A stretch of 64,000 nucleotides of DNA from JBGSQR01 sp964509295 (lineage in GTDB: Bacteria; Desulfobacterota; Desulfuromonadia; Geobacterales; Pseudopelobacteraceae), in assembly GCA_964509295.1 (NCBI GenBank), contig CAZDWS010000010.1:124001-188000 (forward strand), given 5' to 3'. The translations under genes were made by a program, and so were the position numbers. Under the pieces are notes generated by a model, which made no database searches, was not told where the DNA came from, and worked only from the letters and a program-made list of their open reading frames with translations. Shown piece by piece: positions 55,394 through 63,980 of the stretch (the first letter of the stretch is position 1; the number at the start of each line of letters is the position of its first letter).

Positions 55394-55447
55394 GCTACCC
55401 TCCTCATGCAAAATAACGCCTCGGCATGGCGCCGCAGGAGTGAAAGA

Positions 55448-56692
55448 TTATTTGACAGTCTCATATATGGAATTGTCCTCCGATGTGTTGGTTTTCATTC
55501 TGGGCACGATGTACAGTACGCTTAAGACTGCTAATGCACCGCAGGCAATGAAGACCTTTTCGACTCCGTAAACGTCTGCAAGGTAGCCGCAAACAAGTAT
55601 GGAGACAATAGTCGGCGGCGTGAAAACCGAGGTGCTGGCACCATAGACCCTCCCACGGATGCTGGACTTGGTGTGGGTGTCCCTAACCGAATGAATGCCG
55701 ACTATGGTGATGTAGAATATGCAGAAGCTCAGGAAGGAGATGGCTAACGCGATCTTGTAATCCTGTACCGTGCCCAAAAGGCTGAAACAGGCATAATGAA
55801 GCGTCAGTCCCGCAAGGATGATGGTCTTATCCTTGAATACCCTGGCGATGAAGGGGCCGATAATGCTGCCCGCAAGACTTCCCAATCCAATAGTAGTCAT
55901 GAATAGTCCGTACTCCACTTCCGATTTCCCAAGCCATTTCGTCACATACACGATCATGAGTGAAAACTGCATTCCGAGAAAAAGCCTCCAATAGATACCC
56001 ATCAGGCCAATACTTTTAATAACCTGGTTTTTGGCGATATATTCCATGCCTTCCCTGGTGCAATGAAAGGTGTCGCTAAACTTGTTTATCCTCCCGTCGG
56101 GGCGGTTCAAATTGACGAACAGACTTATGACCATGCATAGGAAATAGACTGAGCTGGAAAAGACTATTAGAGTTCTTTTGTCGGTCAGCTGCATGATATA
56201 TCCAGCGATCAGGGGTGCGGAAAGACGTGCCAGATTCAGGATTGACAGGATTACGGAATTTCCCCACAGATAGTTGTCATTGGGCATGACCTCGGTCATA
56301 AGTGCGGTGCGGGCATTGTTAATGAACATTATGAAGATGGTGGCGATAAACCACAGTATGTATATCATGGTAATGTTGCTGGTTAGTCCGAGTGTCAGTA
56401 CTATTACACCGGTAAGACCCGCGTTTGCAGCAAGCAGTATCTTCCTGTCGCACCTGTCCACCAAGACACCATAAAATGGTGAAAAAATCTTGGGGAAAAA
56501 GGTTATCGCGTAGAAAATTCCTACGGCGAATGCCTTGTGGCTTATTTCGAAAACATGGACAGTTAGAATAAAAAATAAAAACTCGTATCCGAATGCTGTA
56601 AGGAGCAGAGTTAGCGAAAATAGCAACACATTCTGAAGACTGGTGACGCTGTTGACGTTACCCGGCTTGAACTCAGTGGAACTGCAATTCAT
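55448..56692 (-). CDS. MFS exporter, EntS/MFS_3-like
   Basis: A 414-residue protein with 12 predicted helices. The motif GVLVDRCDRKILLAANAG (about 75-95) is loop 2-3 of the family, and RTALMTEVMPNDNYLWGNS is typical of enterobactin-exporter-like MFS_3 proteins. These are mostly small-molecule exporters. Its place between HypF and the radical SAM gene suggests it exports the product of the operon. Signal of export direction is only by family. GGAGG precedes ATG 56692; 17 bases separate it from hypF. Confidence 0.85.
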   Translation of the reverse strand: MNCSSTEFKPGNVNSVTSLQNVLLFSLTLLLTAFGYEFLFFILTVHVFEISHKAFAVGIFYAITFFPKIFSPFYGVLVDRCDRKILLAANAGLTGVIVLTLGLTSNITMIYILWFIATIFIMFINNARTALMTEVMPNDNYLWGNSVILSILNLARLSAPLIAGYIMQLTDKRTLIVFSSSVYFLCMVISLFVNLNRPDGRINKFSDTFHCTREGMEYIAKNQVIKSIGLMGIYWRLFLGMQFSLMIVYVTKWLGKSEVEYGLFMTTIGLGSLAGSIIGPFIARVFKDKTIILAGLTLHYACFSLLGTVQDYKIALAISFLSFCIFYITIVGIHSVRDTHTKSSIRGRVYGASTSVFTPPTIVSILVCGYLADVYGVEKVFIACGALAVLSVLYIVPRMKTNTSEDNSIYETVK

Positions 56693-56709
56693 AAGGTTTC
56701 CTCCGAATG

Positions 56710-59043
56710 TTAAGTGAGATCACTCTGAAAGCTATCTGACAGGCCATCGCCCCGTGCATTGGCTACCATCACCTGGCCGAGTGATATGCCGCCATCATTG
56801 GCAGGCACCAGGCTGTGATGATAAACGGTGAAACCCATAGTCCTCAGATTCGTTATGGTATTGACCATGAGATACTCGTTCATAAACACGCCGCCGCTCA
56901 GGGCAACTTCGTTGATGCCGTGTCGCTCCCTGAGTAATGAGCAGGTGAACACTATGATGTTGACTATAGTGGAGTGGAACCTTCTGCTGAGTTCAGGCAA
57001 GTCGGATTTACCCCCGGTTATCTGCGTAACTATATCTCGTACGAGGGGGCGGTAATCGATTTCCATGCTGTCATCACGTTCGAAAATATCAAACCTGAAC
57101 GGCTCGGCCAGCGATAATTCCCGGTTAAGGAGTGACTCCAGTTCAATTGCGGCTTGCGCTTCGTATTCTATCTTCGAGCAGACCCCAAGTAGTGCCGAAA
57201 CCCCATCAAAGAGCCGTCCCATACTTGTAGTCTGGAATGCATTTAACTTCCTCCCGGCCATCCTCTTCAGGACAGAGATATTCTGTATGTCGCAAGTATT
57301 CAGAAAGGGCAGGTTCAGCTCTTTGAAATTGTCACCATAGGTTCTGAACAGCAGGTCGACCGCCACTCGATACGGCTCAACAATGGCCTTGTCTCCTCCA
57401 AGGAGAAAAAAGGGGCTAAGGTGAGCGACCCGCTCGAAGTCAGTATAGTCTCCGATTAGAAACTCCCCTCCCCAGATAGTCCCGTCCAATCCGTACCCCG
57501 TGCCGTCAAAGATGACCCCGATTACCCTGTTTTCCACACCATTCTCAGCCATGCAGGAGGCCATATGGGCATGGTGGTGCTGAACCCGTACCACTGGCAG
57601 ATCTTTCCGTGCCAGGGCATCAGCAGTTTTCCTGAACAAGGGGTGAGCATCGCAGGCAACCAGTTCCGGCTGAATGGAAAGGAGACCCATCAGATGTTTA
57701 CAGCACTGGTCCAAAGAGCTGTAAGTTTCATTGTTTTTCAAGTCACCTATGTGCTGACTGACAAAAACGTTCGTATCCTTGCTGAGTGCCACAGTTGCCT
57801 TTAGCTCGGCCCCAAGTGCCAGCACAGGTCTCACCTTCCTGCAGAGCTTGACCGGGCATGGGGCATACCCCCTGGATCTTCTGACGAAGGAGATGATCTT
57901 CTTCTCAATGGAGACACATGAGATGCATCTTACGATGGAGTCGTCCACACGGATATGGATGTCTCTATTGTTCATCAGGAAGTAGTCGGCAACCAGGGAA
58001 AGCTGTCTTATTGCCTCACTGTTGATAAAGGCGGTCGGGTGCCCGGAGATATTTCCGCTGGTCATGATGAGAACGGGGAGTTCTGTTTCGTCCAACAGAA
58101 GGTAGTGCAGCGGAGCAGAGGGGAGCATCATACCGTAATCCGGATTGCCCGGTGCGATGTCCTCAGGCAGTACGCCAGGAATTTTCTTCAGCAGCACAAT
58201 CGGCCTCTGTGATGATTCCAGCAACTTGGCCTCTTCGCTGCCAATTTGCACATACTTCTGAGCTGTCTCCACGTCCAGAGTCATCAGGGCGAAAGGTTTA
58301 CTGTCTCTCTTTTTCTTTATCCTGAGGGCCTTGACAGCAGAAATATCCTGGGCGTTTACAGCTATATGAAAGCCACCCACACTCTTTACTGCAATTATTT
58401 TCCCTTCCCTGAGAGCAGCTTTGGTGAAGCCAATTATGTCGCTGGTTACGATCTGTTTGCCATCCTGGCCCAGGAGTTCCAACTTCGGCCCGCAAACCGG
58501 ACAGGCTATCGGCTGGGCGTGGTATCGTCTGTTTAAGATATTTTGATATTCGTGGTCACAGTCCGGGCACAACGGGAAGATGCTCATGGTGGTTTTTGGC
58601 CGATCGTAAGGCATCTCTCTGATAATTGAATACCTGGGACCGCAGTTCGTGCAGTTTATAAAGGGGTATCTGAACCTGCGGTCCATCGGGTCGAACATTT
58701 CCTTCACGCAGTCTTCGCAGACAAAAGAATCAGGCGGAATCAGAGTCTGCGTTTTTTCCATCTTGACGCTGTCCTTGATTTCGAAGGTTTTATACTTGCC
58801 GGTCGAATTCTCGCTGCCAAGTTTTATGATGACATCGATCTGGGCAATGGGTGGATGGAACATCCTGATGTCGCTTATGAAACAATCCAGTGCCCCGCTC
58901 TCTCCCTCAACCTCTATTACTACCCCCTCGGAATCGTTCAGTATCCATCCATTAAGATCATATCTGGAGGCAAGCTTATGGATAAAGGGACGAAATCCAA
59001 CACCCTGTACAACACCGTTTATTCTGTAGCTGTGGATTTCCAC
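56710..59043 (-). CDS. hypF: carbamoyltransferase HypF
   Basis: A 777-residue HypF with all parts: acylphosphatase (GVVQGVGFRPF, residues 10-20), paired zinc fingers (CEDCVKEMFDPMDRRFRYPFINCTNCG and CPDCDHEYQNILNRRYHAQPIACPVCG, about 107-190), YrdC-like domain (KSVGGFHIAVNA about 217) and the Kae1-like carbamoyltransferase domain (VQHHHAHMASCMAENG about 485, FDGTGYGLDGTIWGGEF about 510, and GGVFMNEYLM near 715). It makes carbamoyl-adenylate from carbamoyl phosphate and transfers carbamoyl to HypE. GTG 59043 is the start (GAGGAG 7 bases upstream). hypE precedes it by 39 bases. Confidence 0.95.
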   Translation of the reverse strand: MEIHSYRINGVVQGVGFRPFIHKLASRYDLNGWILNDSEGVVIEVEGESGALDCFISDIRMFHPPIAQIDVIIKLGSENSTGKYKTFEIKDSVKMEKTQTLIPPDSFVCEDCVKEMFDPMDRRFRYPFINCTNCGPRYSIIREMPYDRPKTTMSIFPLCPDCDHEYQNILNRRYHAQPIACPVCGPKLELLGQDGKQIVTSDIIGFTKAALREGKIIAVKSVGGFHIAVNAQDISAVKALRIKKKRDSKPFALMTLDVETAQKYVQIGSEEAKLLESSQRPIVLLKKIPGVLPEDIAPGNPDYGMMLPSAPLHYLLLDETELPVLIMTSGNISGHPTAFINSEAIRQLSLVADYFLMNNRDIHIRVDDSIVRCISCVSIEKKIISFVRRSRGYAPCPVKLCRKVRPVLALGAELKATVALSKDTNVFVSQHIGDLKNNETYSSLDQCCKHLMGLLSIQPELVACDAHPLFRKTADALARKDLPVVRVQHHHAHMASCMAENGVENRVIGVIFDGTGYGLDGTIWGGEFLIGDYTDFERVAHLSPFFLLGGDKAIVEPYRVAVDLLFRTYGDNFKELNLPFLNTCDIQNISVLKRMAGRKLNAFQTTSMGRLFDGVSALLGVCSKIEYEAQAAIELESLLNRELSLAEPFRFDIFERDDSMEIDYRPLVRDIVTQITGGKSDLPELSRRFHSTIVNIIVFTCSLLRERHGINEVALSGGVFMNEYLMVNTITNLRTMGFTVYHHSLVPANDGGISLGQVMVANARGDGLSDSFQSDLT

Positions 59044-59082
59044 GATGCTCTCCTCAAAGTGTAATCGATCTCGTCTACAGAC

Positions 59083-60105
59083 TTAACAAAGCCTCGGCAG
59101 TTCAGCGCCTGCAAGTTCCTCCAGGAGGCTTACCCTGCCACTGCTGTGAACCATCCTTACTTTTGGCAATCTGTCGTTCGCCACATAGCCGATGGTCCGC
59201 GCTTCTTTGCCGTACTCGTTGTTTCTGAGTATTTTCAAGATCTTGTCTTCGTACTGTTCCTTGACGAAAAGGCAGATGCACCCCTCGTTGGCGAGGTGAA
59301 TCGGATTGATGCCCAGCATGTCGGTAGCCATGGCGGTTTCTGCCAGAATTGGCAGTTTCTTCTCCTCAAAGATGATGGTGTTGCCAGTGGCCTTCGAGTA
59401 CTCATGGAGCACGGCTGAAAGGCCGCCACGAGTCACATCCCTGATTGATTTCACCGCGCCTGCCGGCACGGCAGACAGAACCTCGTCTATCATTTTATTC
59501 AGGGGGGCGCAGTCACTGAGGACTCTTTGCTCGTAACCCAGCCCCTCCCGGATGGAAAGGAGATGTATTGAGTGATTGCCGAGATATCCGCTGATCACGA
59601 CCTTGTCTCCGGGTGCTATATTCATTTGGCTCAACGGAGTCCGCTTGAACACCCCTACGCCAGTGGTGTTGATGAAAATTTTATCTGCTTCGCCTGCGCT
59701 GACAACCTTGGTGTCGCCGGCCACGATCTTTACTCCAGCTTCTATAGCTGTATCGCGGATTGATTCTACTATCCTGATCAGGTCAGCCAGTGGAAGCCCG
59801 GACTCCAGAATGAAGGAAAGCGTCAAGTAAAGAGGCTTTGCACCGCTTACTGCAATATCGTTTACGGTGCCGCAAACCGCAATTTTGCCGATATCTCCGT
59901 TACCGAAGAATATTGGTGTCACCACAAAGGAGTCCGTTGTAAGGGCGATTTTTCCAGGCAAGCATGGAAGTACCGCGCTGTCTTCCATTTTACCGATATA
60001 GGAATCTCCCAGGGTTTTGGCTACCAGCGTGACCAGTTCATTGCTGAGCTTGGCACCGGTGCCATGGTCCAGCACAATTTTGTCCGGCATTTGACTGTAA
60101 TGCAT
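59083..60105 (-). CDS. hypE: HypE, carbamoyl dehydratase of cyanide-ligand synthesis
   Basis: A 340-residue PurM/AIRS-like protein. It has the DHGTGAKLSNELV start, the ATP-binding LTTDSFVVTPIFFGNGDIGKIAVCGTVNDIAV region and the RDVTRGGLSAVLHEYSKA segment. It ends PRLC, so Cys340 is the last residue: this is the carbamoyl acceptor that HypE dehydrates to a thiocyanate (ATP to ADP). The tail is the same type as in functional HypE proteins (PRIC in E. coli). No hypC or hypD is in the window. AGGAGG precedes ATG 60105. Confidence 0.95.
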   Translation of the reverse strand: MHYSQMPDKIVLDHGTGAKLSNELVTLVAKTLGDSYIGKMEDSAVLPCLPGKIALTTDSFVVTPIFFGNGDIGKIAVCGTVNDIAVSGAKPLYLTLSFILESGLPLADLIRIVESIRDTAIEAGVKIVAGDTKVVSAGEADKIFINTTGVGVFKRTPLSQMNIAPGDKVVISGYLGNHSIHLLSIREGLGYEQRVLSDCAPLNKMIDEVLSAVPAGAVKSIRDVTRGGLSAVLHEYSKATGNTIIFEEKKLPILAETAMATDMLGINPIHLANEGCICLFVKEQYEDKILKILRNNEYGKEARTIGYVANDRLPKVRMVHSSGRVSLLEELAGAELPRLC

Positions 60106-60122
60106 TTACAGTTTCCTCCTGG

Positions 60123-62123
60123 TCATTTTCGCAGGTTTATTTTGGTGCTGTAATAGGCTGCCATTTCTCCGTAATCCGAGATGAGGCTGTCATCGGTGAT
60201 AAGGTTGGCACAGGTCCCATCCTCGATGCTGCCTCCCTGATACATTGCTACTGCATTAGGCGGGTACTTGTCCGATATTCTGACCTGCGCTGCCATTTCG
60301 CCGATTCGCGAGTACAAGACAACGTGTTCCCCCTCCTGCAGGCCGAGTACTTCAGCCATTAACGGATGCACATAGGCAAAAGGTGGAATGCCCAGCTCAT
60401 TTTTCTGTTTTTCGCTGTACATGTTAGAGTTGAGCCAGAGGTGGTGGTGCACTGTCAAAAACCGGTAGGGGTATTGCGCGTCAACCTGGGCGTCAGGATT
60501 TGATTTCCTTATGAAATCGAACTTGCCGGATGGGGTCGTAAACCTGTAATCGCTAAAAGCGACAGGATCGAGATTGGGATTGCACATCTGCTTTGCGGAA
60601 AGGGCGTCGTAAGTAATACCCTGGTTTGCAATTGGAGAAAGAATTCTGTTGATCCACTCAGGCACGGTACCCGCCATCTCTTCGCCCAGCCCAAGCTTTT
60701 CTGCCAGTGTCTGGAAAATCTCGAAATCGGACTTTGCTTCTCCCATCGGCGGAAGTATGGCAGGGCTCAGACCGATGAAGTGGTGGCCATACCCCCAGGT
60801 TACGTCGTCTTCTTCCAGCAGTCGGGTTACGGGCAGTACCAGGTCGGCACACCTGGCGGTGTCGGACATGGTCGAGTCGGCAACAACCACAAACTCGGTG
60901 TTTTCAAAGGCTCTTTTCACTCTCAATGAATTAGGGCACTGGGCTACCGGGTTGACGGTGGTGACAAAGATCATCTTGATCGGCGGATCATTTGCCTTTT
61001 CCAAATCTTCGGCGATCGCTGCTTTACGCAATGACCTTCGATTAATACTGCAATTTTCCAGGTTTATGCTGTAATCGAAATGCTTTTGCACCTCGCTGTT
61101 CTGGTGACTCACGCCTCCGCCCGAGAGACCAATGTTTCCTGTGAGTGCGCCGAGGGCATCGATGAATCTAAAGGTCTCTCCTCCATCCACATATCGTTGC
61201 AGTCCAAACCCCAGCCACAGGCTCGATGGTTTTCTGGTCGCGTACCTCAGGGTAAGGTCACGTATGACTGCAGACGGGATCCCGCAGCGGGTAGCCAGGT
61301 CATCAAGGCTGAAGGACAATGCGATCTTCCTGTAGTCATCGTAGCCGACCGTATGATTGTCAATAAACTCAAGGTCAACGAGCTGCTCATTTATGATGAT
61401 TTGTCCCATTGCCAGGGCGAGGTACTTGTCCATGCCCGGCGCCACCGTGATGTGCTCGGTGCAGACCCCGGAAGTCCTTGTTTTAATGGGGTCTATCAGG
61501 ACTATTTCGGCTCCGGTTTTGCGCAGGTCCTTGAGAAAATGCATGAAGTGCGGACTGGTGTTGGCGGGATTCTTTCCCCATACGATGGCAAACCTGCTGT
61601 TTACCATATCTTGAGGAGCATGGGTTCTCTGATCTCCGAAGTCCATGGCCTGGCCTGCCATCCCGGCGGAATCGCAGATGCTGCCGCTTATTACTGAAGA
61701 GCCCAGCAGTGAAAAAAATCTCCGTGTAAAAGTTCTTTTAAGCCCCCCAAAGGCGCCTGCACCGTGAAAATGCAGAATCGAGCCTCCCCCGAACTCTTTC
61801 GTATACTCCTCGATTTTATGACAAATCAGGTTATACGCCGCATCCCACTCGATCTTGTGCCAAGTACCATTGATTTTCTGCATCGCATACTTAAGTCTAC
61901 TGGAACCGGTTCGCCATTCCACGATTTCGGATGGCGTCTTCTCGCACAGGTAGCCGCGCGTCAAATCGCTATTTCGGTCCCCGGTCATACTTGTGATCCT
62001 TCTGTTTTCTACCGTTAGTTCAATGTTACAGGCATCAGGACAATCATGAGTACATGTGATGAAATGCTTTCCGTCCGGAACTCCTGCAGCTACTTGCATC
62101 AGATCGCTTTCCAAAATCTTCAT
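60123..62123 (-). CDS. molybdopterin (Mo/W-bisMGD) oxidoreductase, single subunit
   Basis: A 666-residue member of the DMSO-reductase/formate-dehydrogenase superfamily. The 4Fe-4S motif is Cys24-x3-Cys28-x3-Cys32-x27-Cys60 (TCTHDCPDACN and GYLCEK). A metal-ligand candidate is Cys150 in GSICDSAGMAG, where formate dehydrogenases, arsenate and polysulfide reductases hold Cys or SeCys. The molydopterin segments FAIVWGKNPANTSP, VLIDPIKTRTS and C-terminal RFLTVHHHLWLNSNM are typical. There is no signal peptide and no electron-transfer subunit gene nearby. The substrate is not known. GGAGG lies 9 bases before ATG 62123, the first gene of the operon. Confidence 0.85.
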   Translation of the reverse strand: MKILESDLMQVAAGVPDGKHFITCTHDCPDACNIELTVENRRITSMTGDRNSDLTRGYLCEKTPSEIVEWRTGSSRLKYAMQKINGTWHKIEWDAAYNLICHKIEEYTKEFGGGSILHFHGAGAFGGLKRTFTRRFFSLLGSSVISGSICDSAGMAGQAMDFGDQRTHAPQDMVNSRFAIVWGKNPANTSPHFMHFLKDLRKTGAEIVLIDPIKTRTSGVCTEHITVAPGMDKYLALAMGQIIINEQLVDLEFIDNHTVGYDDYRKIALSFSLDDLATRCGIPSAVIRDLTLRYATRKPSSLWLGFGLQRYVDGGETFRFIDALGALTGNIGLSGGGVSHQNSEVQKHFDYSINLENCSINRRSLRKAAIAEDLEKANDPPIKMIFVTTVNPVAQCPNSLRVKRAFENTEFVVVADSTMSDTARCADLVLPVTRLLEEDDVTWGYGHHFIGLSPAILPPMGEAKSDFEIFQTLAEKLGLGEEMAGTVPEWINRILSPIANQGITYDALSAKQMCNPNLDPVAFSDYRFTTPSGKFDFIRKSNPDAQVDAQYPYRFLTVHHHLWLNSNMYSEKQKNELGIPPFAYVHPLMAEVLGLQEGEHVVLYSRIGEMAAQVRISDKYPPNAVAMYQGGSIEDGTCANLITDDSLISDYGEMAAYYSTKINLRK

Positions 62124-62280
62124 TTCAAAAAACCTCCATGATCAATCTGTATGAACTTCGTGTTCAGGAGTTCCGGTTTTTCGGTGTCATACTTCTCTCT
62201 TGCGAATTAAATATGGTGTCACTGAATTCCAGACCGATTTTGAATTCAAGCCGCGTTTATTAATTGGAGAAAAATTAGCA

Positions 62281-62594
62281 CTATGGTTTTTGAGTTTCGC
62301 TAACGACCCCGCCTTTTACGCGCACAATAATCGCATTAATCCTGGTGATGGCTATCGCCGCATCAAAATAATCACGTCCTTCCAAACCTTCCAAATAGAG
62401 GAGTTGGCTAGAAACATTCCTGATCCGGCCTGTTAATTCACGTCCGTTTACAAGCTGCACGGTCACTCTATTCCCGTTTTGACGTTGCAGAATGGTCACA
62501 ATACTATCGTTAGGTGCTACGCCAAATTCAGCAAATGCAGTGAAGCAACACATAGGGAAACCACCAGAGCCAACAAAACTAACCGTGTACGCAT
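62281..62594 (-). pseudogene. frameshifted small secreted protein, possible Sm-like domain
   Basis: A good ribosome site (GGAG) precedes ATG 62594, which begins a signal peptide MRTRLVLLALVVSLCVAS, but this frame ends at a TAG after 25 codons. The mature domain continues in another frame from about 62553: AEFGVAPNDSIVTILQRQ, then VTVQLVNGRELTGRIRNVSSQLLYLEG, and DYFDAAIAITRINAIIVRVKG. The best explanation is a one-base indel near 62540-62553. The body looks like a short beta-barrel of the Sm/LSm type (strand rhythm only; not certain). An intracellular product starting at 62553 is also possible. Confidence 0.6.
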
Positions 62595-62731
62595 AATTAA
62601 AGTCTCCTTTTTTAGTTTAACAACAATGTAAGCAGCAGATTGACAACAACTTTCTTAATAAACGGAGTTTATCCATAATCACCACCGAATCATCTCAAGG
62701 ATTAAATAAGATAAATAAATTGCATTGTCAA

Positions 62732-62750
62732 GAATAAATAATGTTTATTC
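62732..62750. promoter_or_regulatory. AT-rich palindrome upstream of the XRE relic, operator-like
   Basis: GAATAAA (62732-62738) and TTTATTC (62744-62750) form an inverted repeat with a 5-base centre. It lies between the secreted-protein pseudogene and the XRE relic and could be an old operator of that regulator. A TTGACA box is seen at 62769. Confidence 0.3.
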
Positions 62751-62853
62751 ATCTCATTAGAAACATAATTGACACGCAGGGAGATAAGGATTACATGTAA
62801 AAAACTTTCTATGGCGTCGGAAAGCACTAGTTTTGCAGCAACTGGAGGATTAT

Positions 62854-63303
62854 TTGACCGTGGGGATCGGGAGTACGCCAAGGCGATTAAGAACGGAAAA
62901 AGGATTAACACAGAAAGAGCTGGCTGCAATGGTAGCCAGCGGGCTGGGTTAAACATATATCGGCAAGATCGAGCGTGAAGAGCAACTGCCTTCACTGAAG
63001 ATTCTGATCAAAATCTCCGAGGCCCTTGCTATTTCCTTAAATTCATTTTTTCGTGAGGAAGAGGAACCATCTGCATCGCTTTCACAGCATCAAAAAGTGA
63101 CCAATTTCGCCCCGGCAAAAGACAAATCAAATCTCCAGAAAGAACTGAATCAACTTCATGGCAACGATATTCCGCTACTGACCGAGATTGTACGAGCATT
63201 AAACAAACACAGAAAATTTGAAAGTAAAACCTGTTGTACCCAGACAGAGGAGCATCTTTCTTTAGTTGCTGAGAAAAAGCTGGGTTATGAAAAAGACAAA
63301 TAG
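62854..63303 (+). pseudogene. XRE-family HTH regulator with an internal TAA
   Basis: From TTG 62854 (GGAGG at 62844) the frame reads LTVGIGSTPRRLRTEKGLTQ, then KELAAMVASGLG, hits TAA at 62950-62952, then continues TYIGKIEREEQLPSLKILIK and beyond to TAG 63301. Both sides of the stop are plain XRE helix-turn-helix sequence (family: GV-xx-TYIGKIERG). A single base change (for example TTA to TAA) in the recognition helix zone would explain it. The remaining C-terminus (HQKVTNF, ELNQLHGNDIPLL) is unconserved. Either a dead gene or two fragments; no sign that it is recoded. Confidence 0.65.
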
Positions 63304-63384
63304 TTGTTGTGTAAACGACAGGTAAATACAAGAGGCAAAGGGAAAGTCTAAGGAACAAGGGGACGTTGGCAGGTTATAAGGCAC

Positions 63385-63980
63385 AAGGGGACTTTGGTAG
63401 GTTGTGAAGGTTATTCACGTGAACCTTCTTCCTATTCAAGTCTGGCCTGCATGATTGCTTCTCTTACCGACGTGTGACTTCTATCGGTCATTTTCCCCAG
63501 CAGTGCAAGCGTTGCTCCGGCTTCTTCATGGGCTCGCCGGTAGAATTGCCTTCGTGCAGCGCAGATGCTCCGATTTCGGCTTGCGCCGAGAATCAGTTGG
63601 CAATTGATGTTGCTCTGTTCCGATACGTCGTACAAAATGTTGTCAATGGTATTTTTCGTCTTCACTCCGAAGTATTCCAATTCACGCAGTTACGGCTGAG
63701 GAACGCGGATAACAGCCCCTTGCCGGGTCGCAGTAACAGATGAAAGTGGTTGGTCATCAAAGCCCAGGCATAGAGTCGCGGACCATCCGGCCTGCTGACT
63801 TCACCGGCAAGGCGTTTGAGAAAGCCGCAACGATTCATCACAGCGGAATATATCTCCGCCTTCTATGCCACGAGCCATTACGTGATGCACCAAGCCGGGA
63901 ATGCCTAATCGCGGTTGCCTCGACACAGCCTCCTCCAGTTAATATCAACAATAACCTTCATAACCTACCAACGTCCCCTT
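63385..63980 (-). mobile_element. RAYT/IS200-like element with 31-bp inverted ends, decayed
   Basis: Bounded by 63385-63415 and 63950-63980, imperfect inverted repeats with AAGGGGAC outer ends. A further half copy of the end lies at 63357-63380, suggesting an earlier insertion nested next to it. It holds a broken HUH transposase. The left and right ends are nearly the same as those of the 267-bp element at 23564-23830 and the orientation is opposite. Confidence 0.85.
63432..63926 (-). pseudogene. REP-associated tyrosine (HUH/Y1) transposase, broken
   Basis: Reading on the minus strand from GTG 63926: SRQPRLGIPGLVHHVMARGIE (start of the family), then a frame change near 63829-63840 after GDIFR, then RLYAWALMTNHFHLLLRPGKGLLSAF with the HUH motif (His-Phe-His, near 63731-63757), then an apparent internal deletion and another frame (EYFGVKTKNTIDNILYDVSE to GATLALLGKMTDRSHTSVRE). 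The C-terminus resembles a DnaA-like helix-turn-helix found in longer RAYT proteins. It cannot make an active transposase. Confidence 0.8.

Noticed and set aside
52465..62123. Calling the operon a hydrogenase maturation operon
   Set aside because: hypE and hypF are present but hypA, B, C, D and any hydrogenase subunit are absent in the window, and four of the seven genes have no known place in that pathway.
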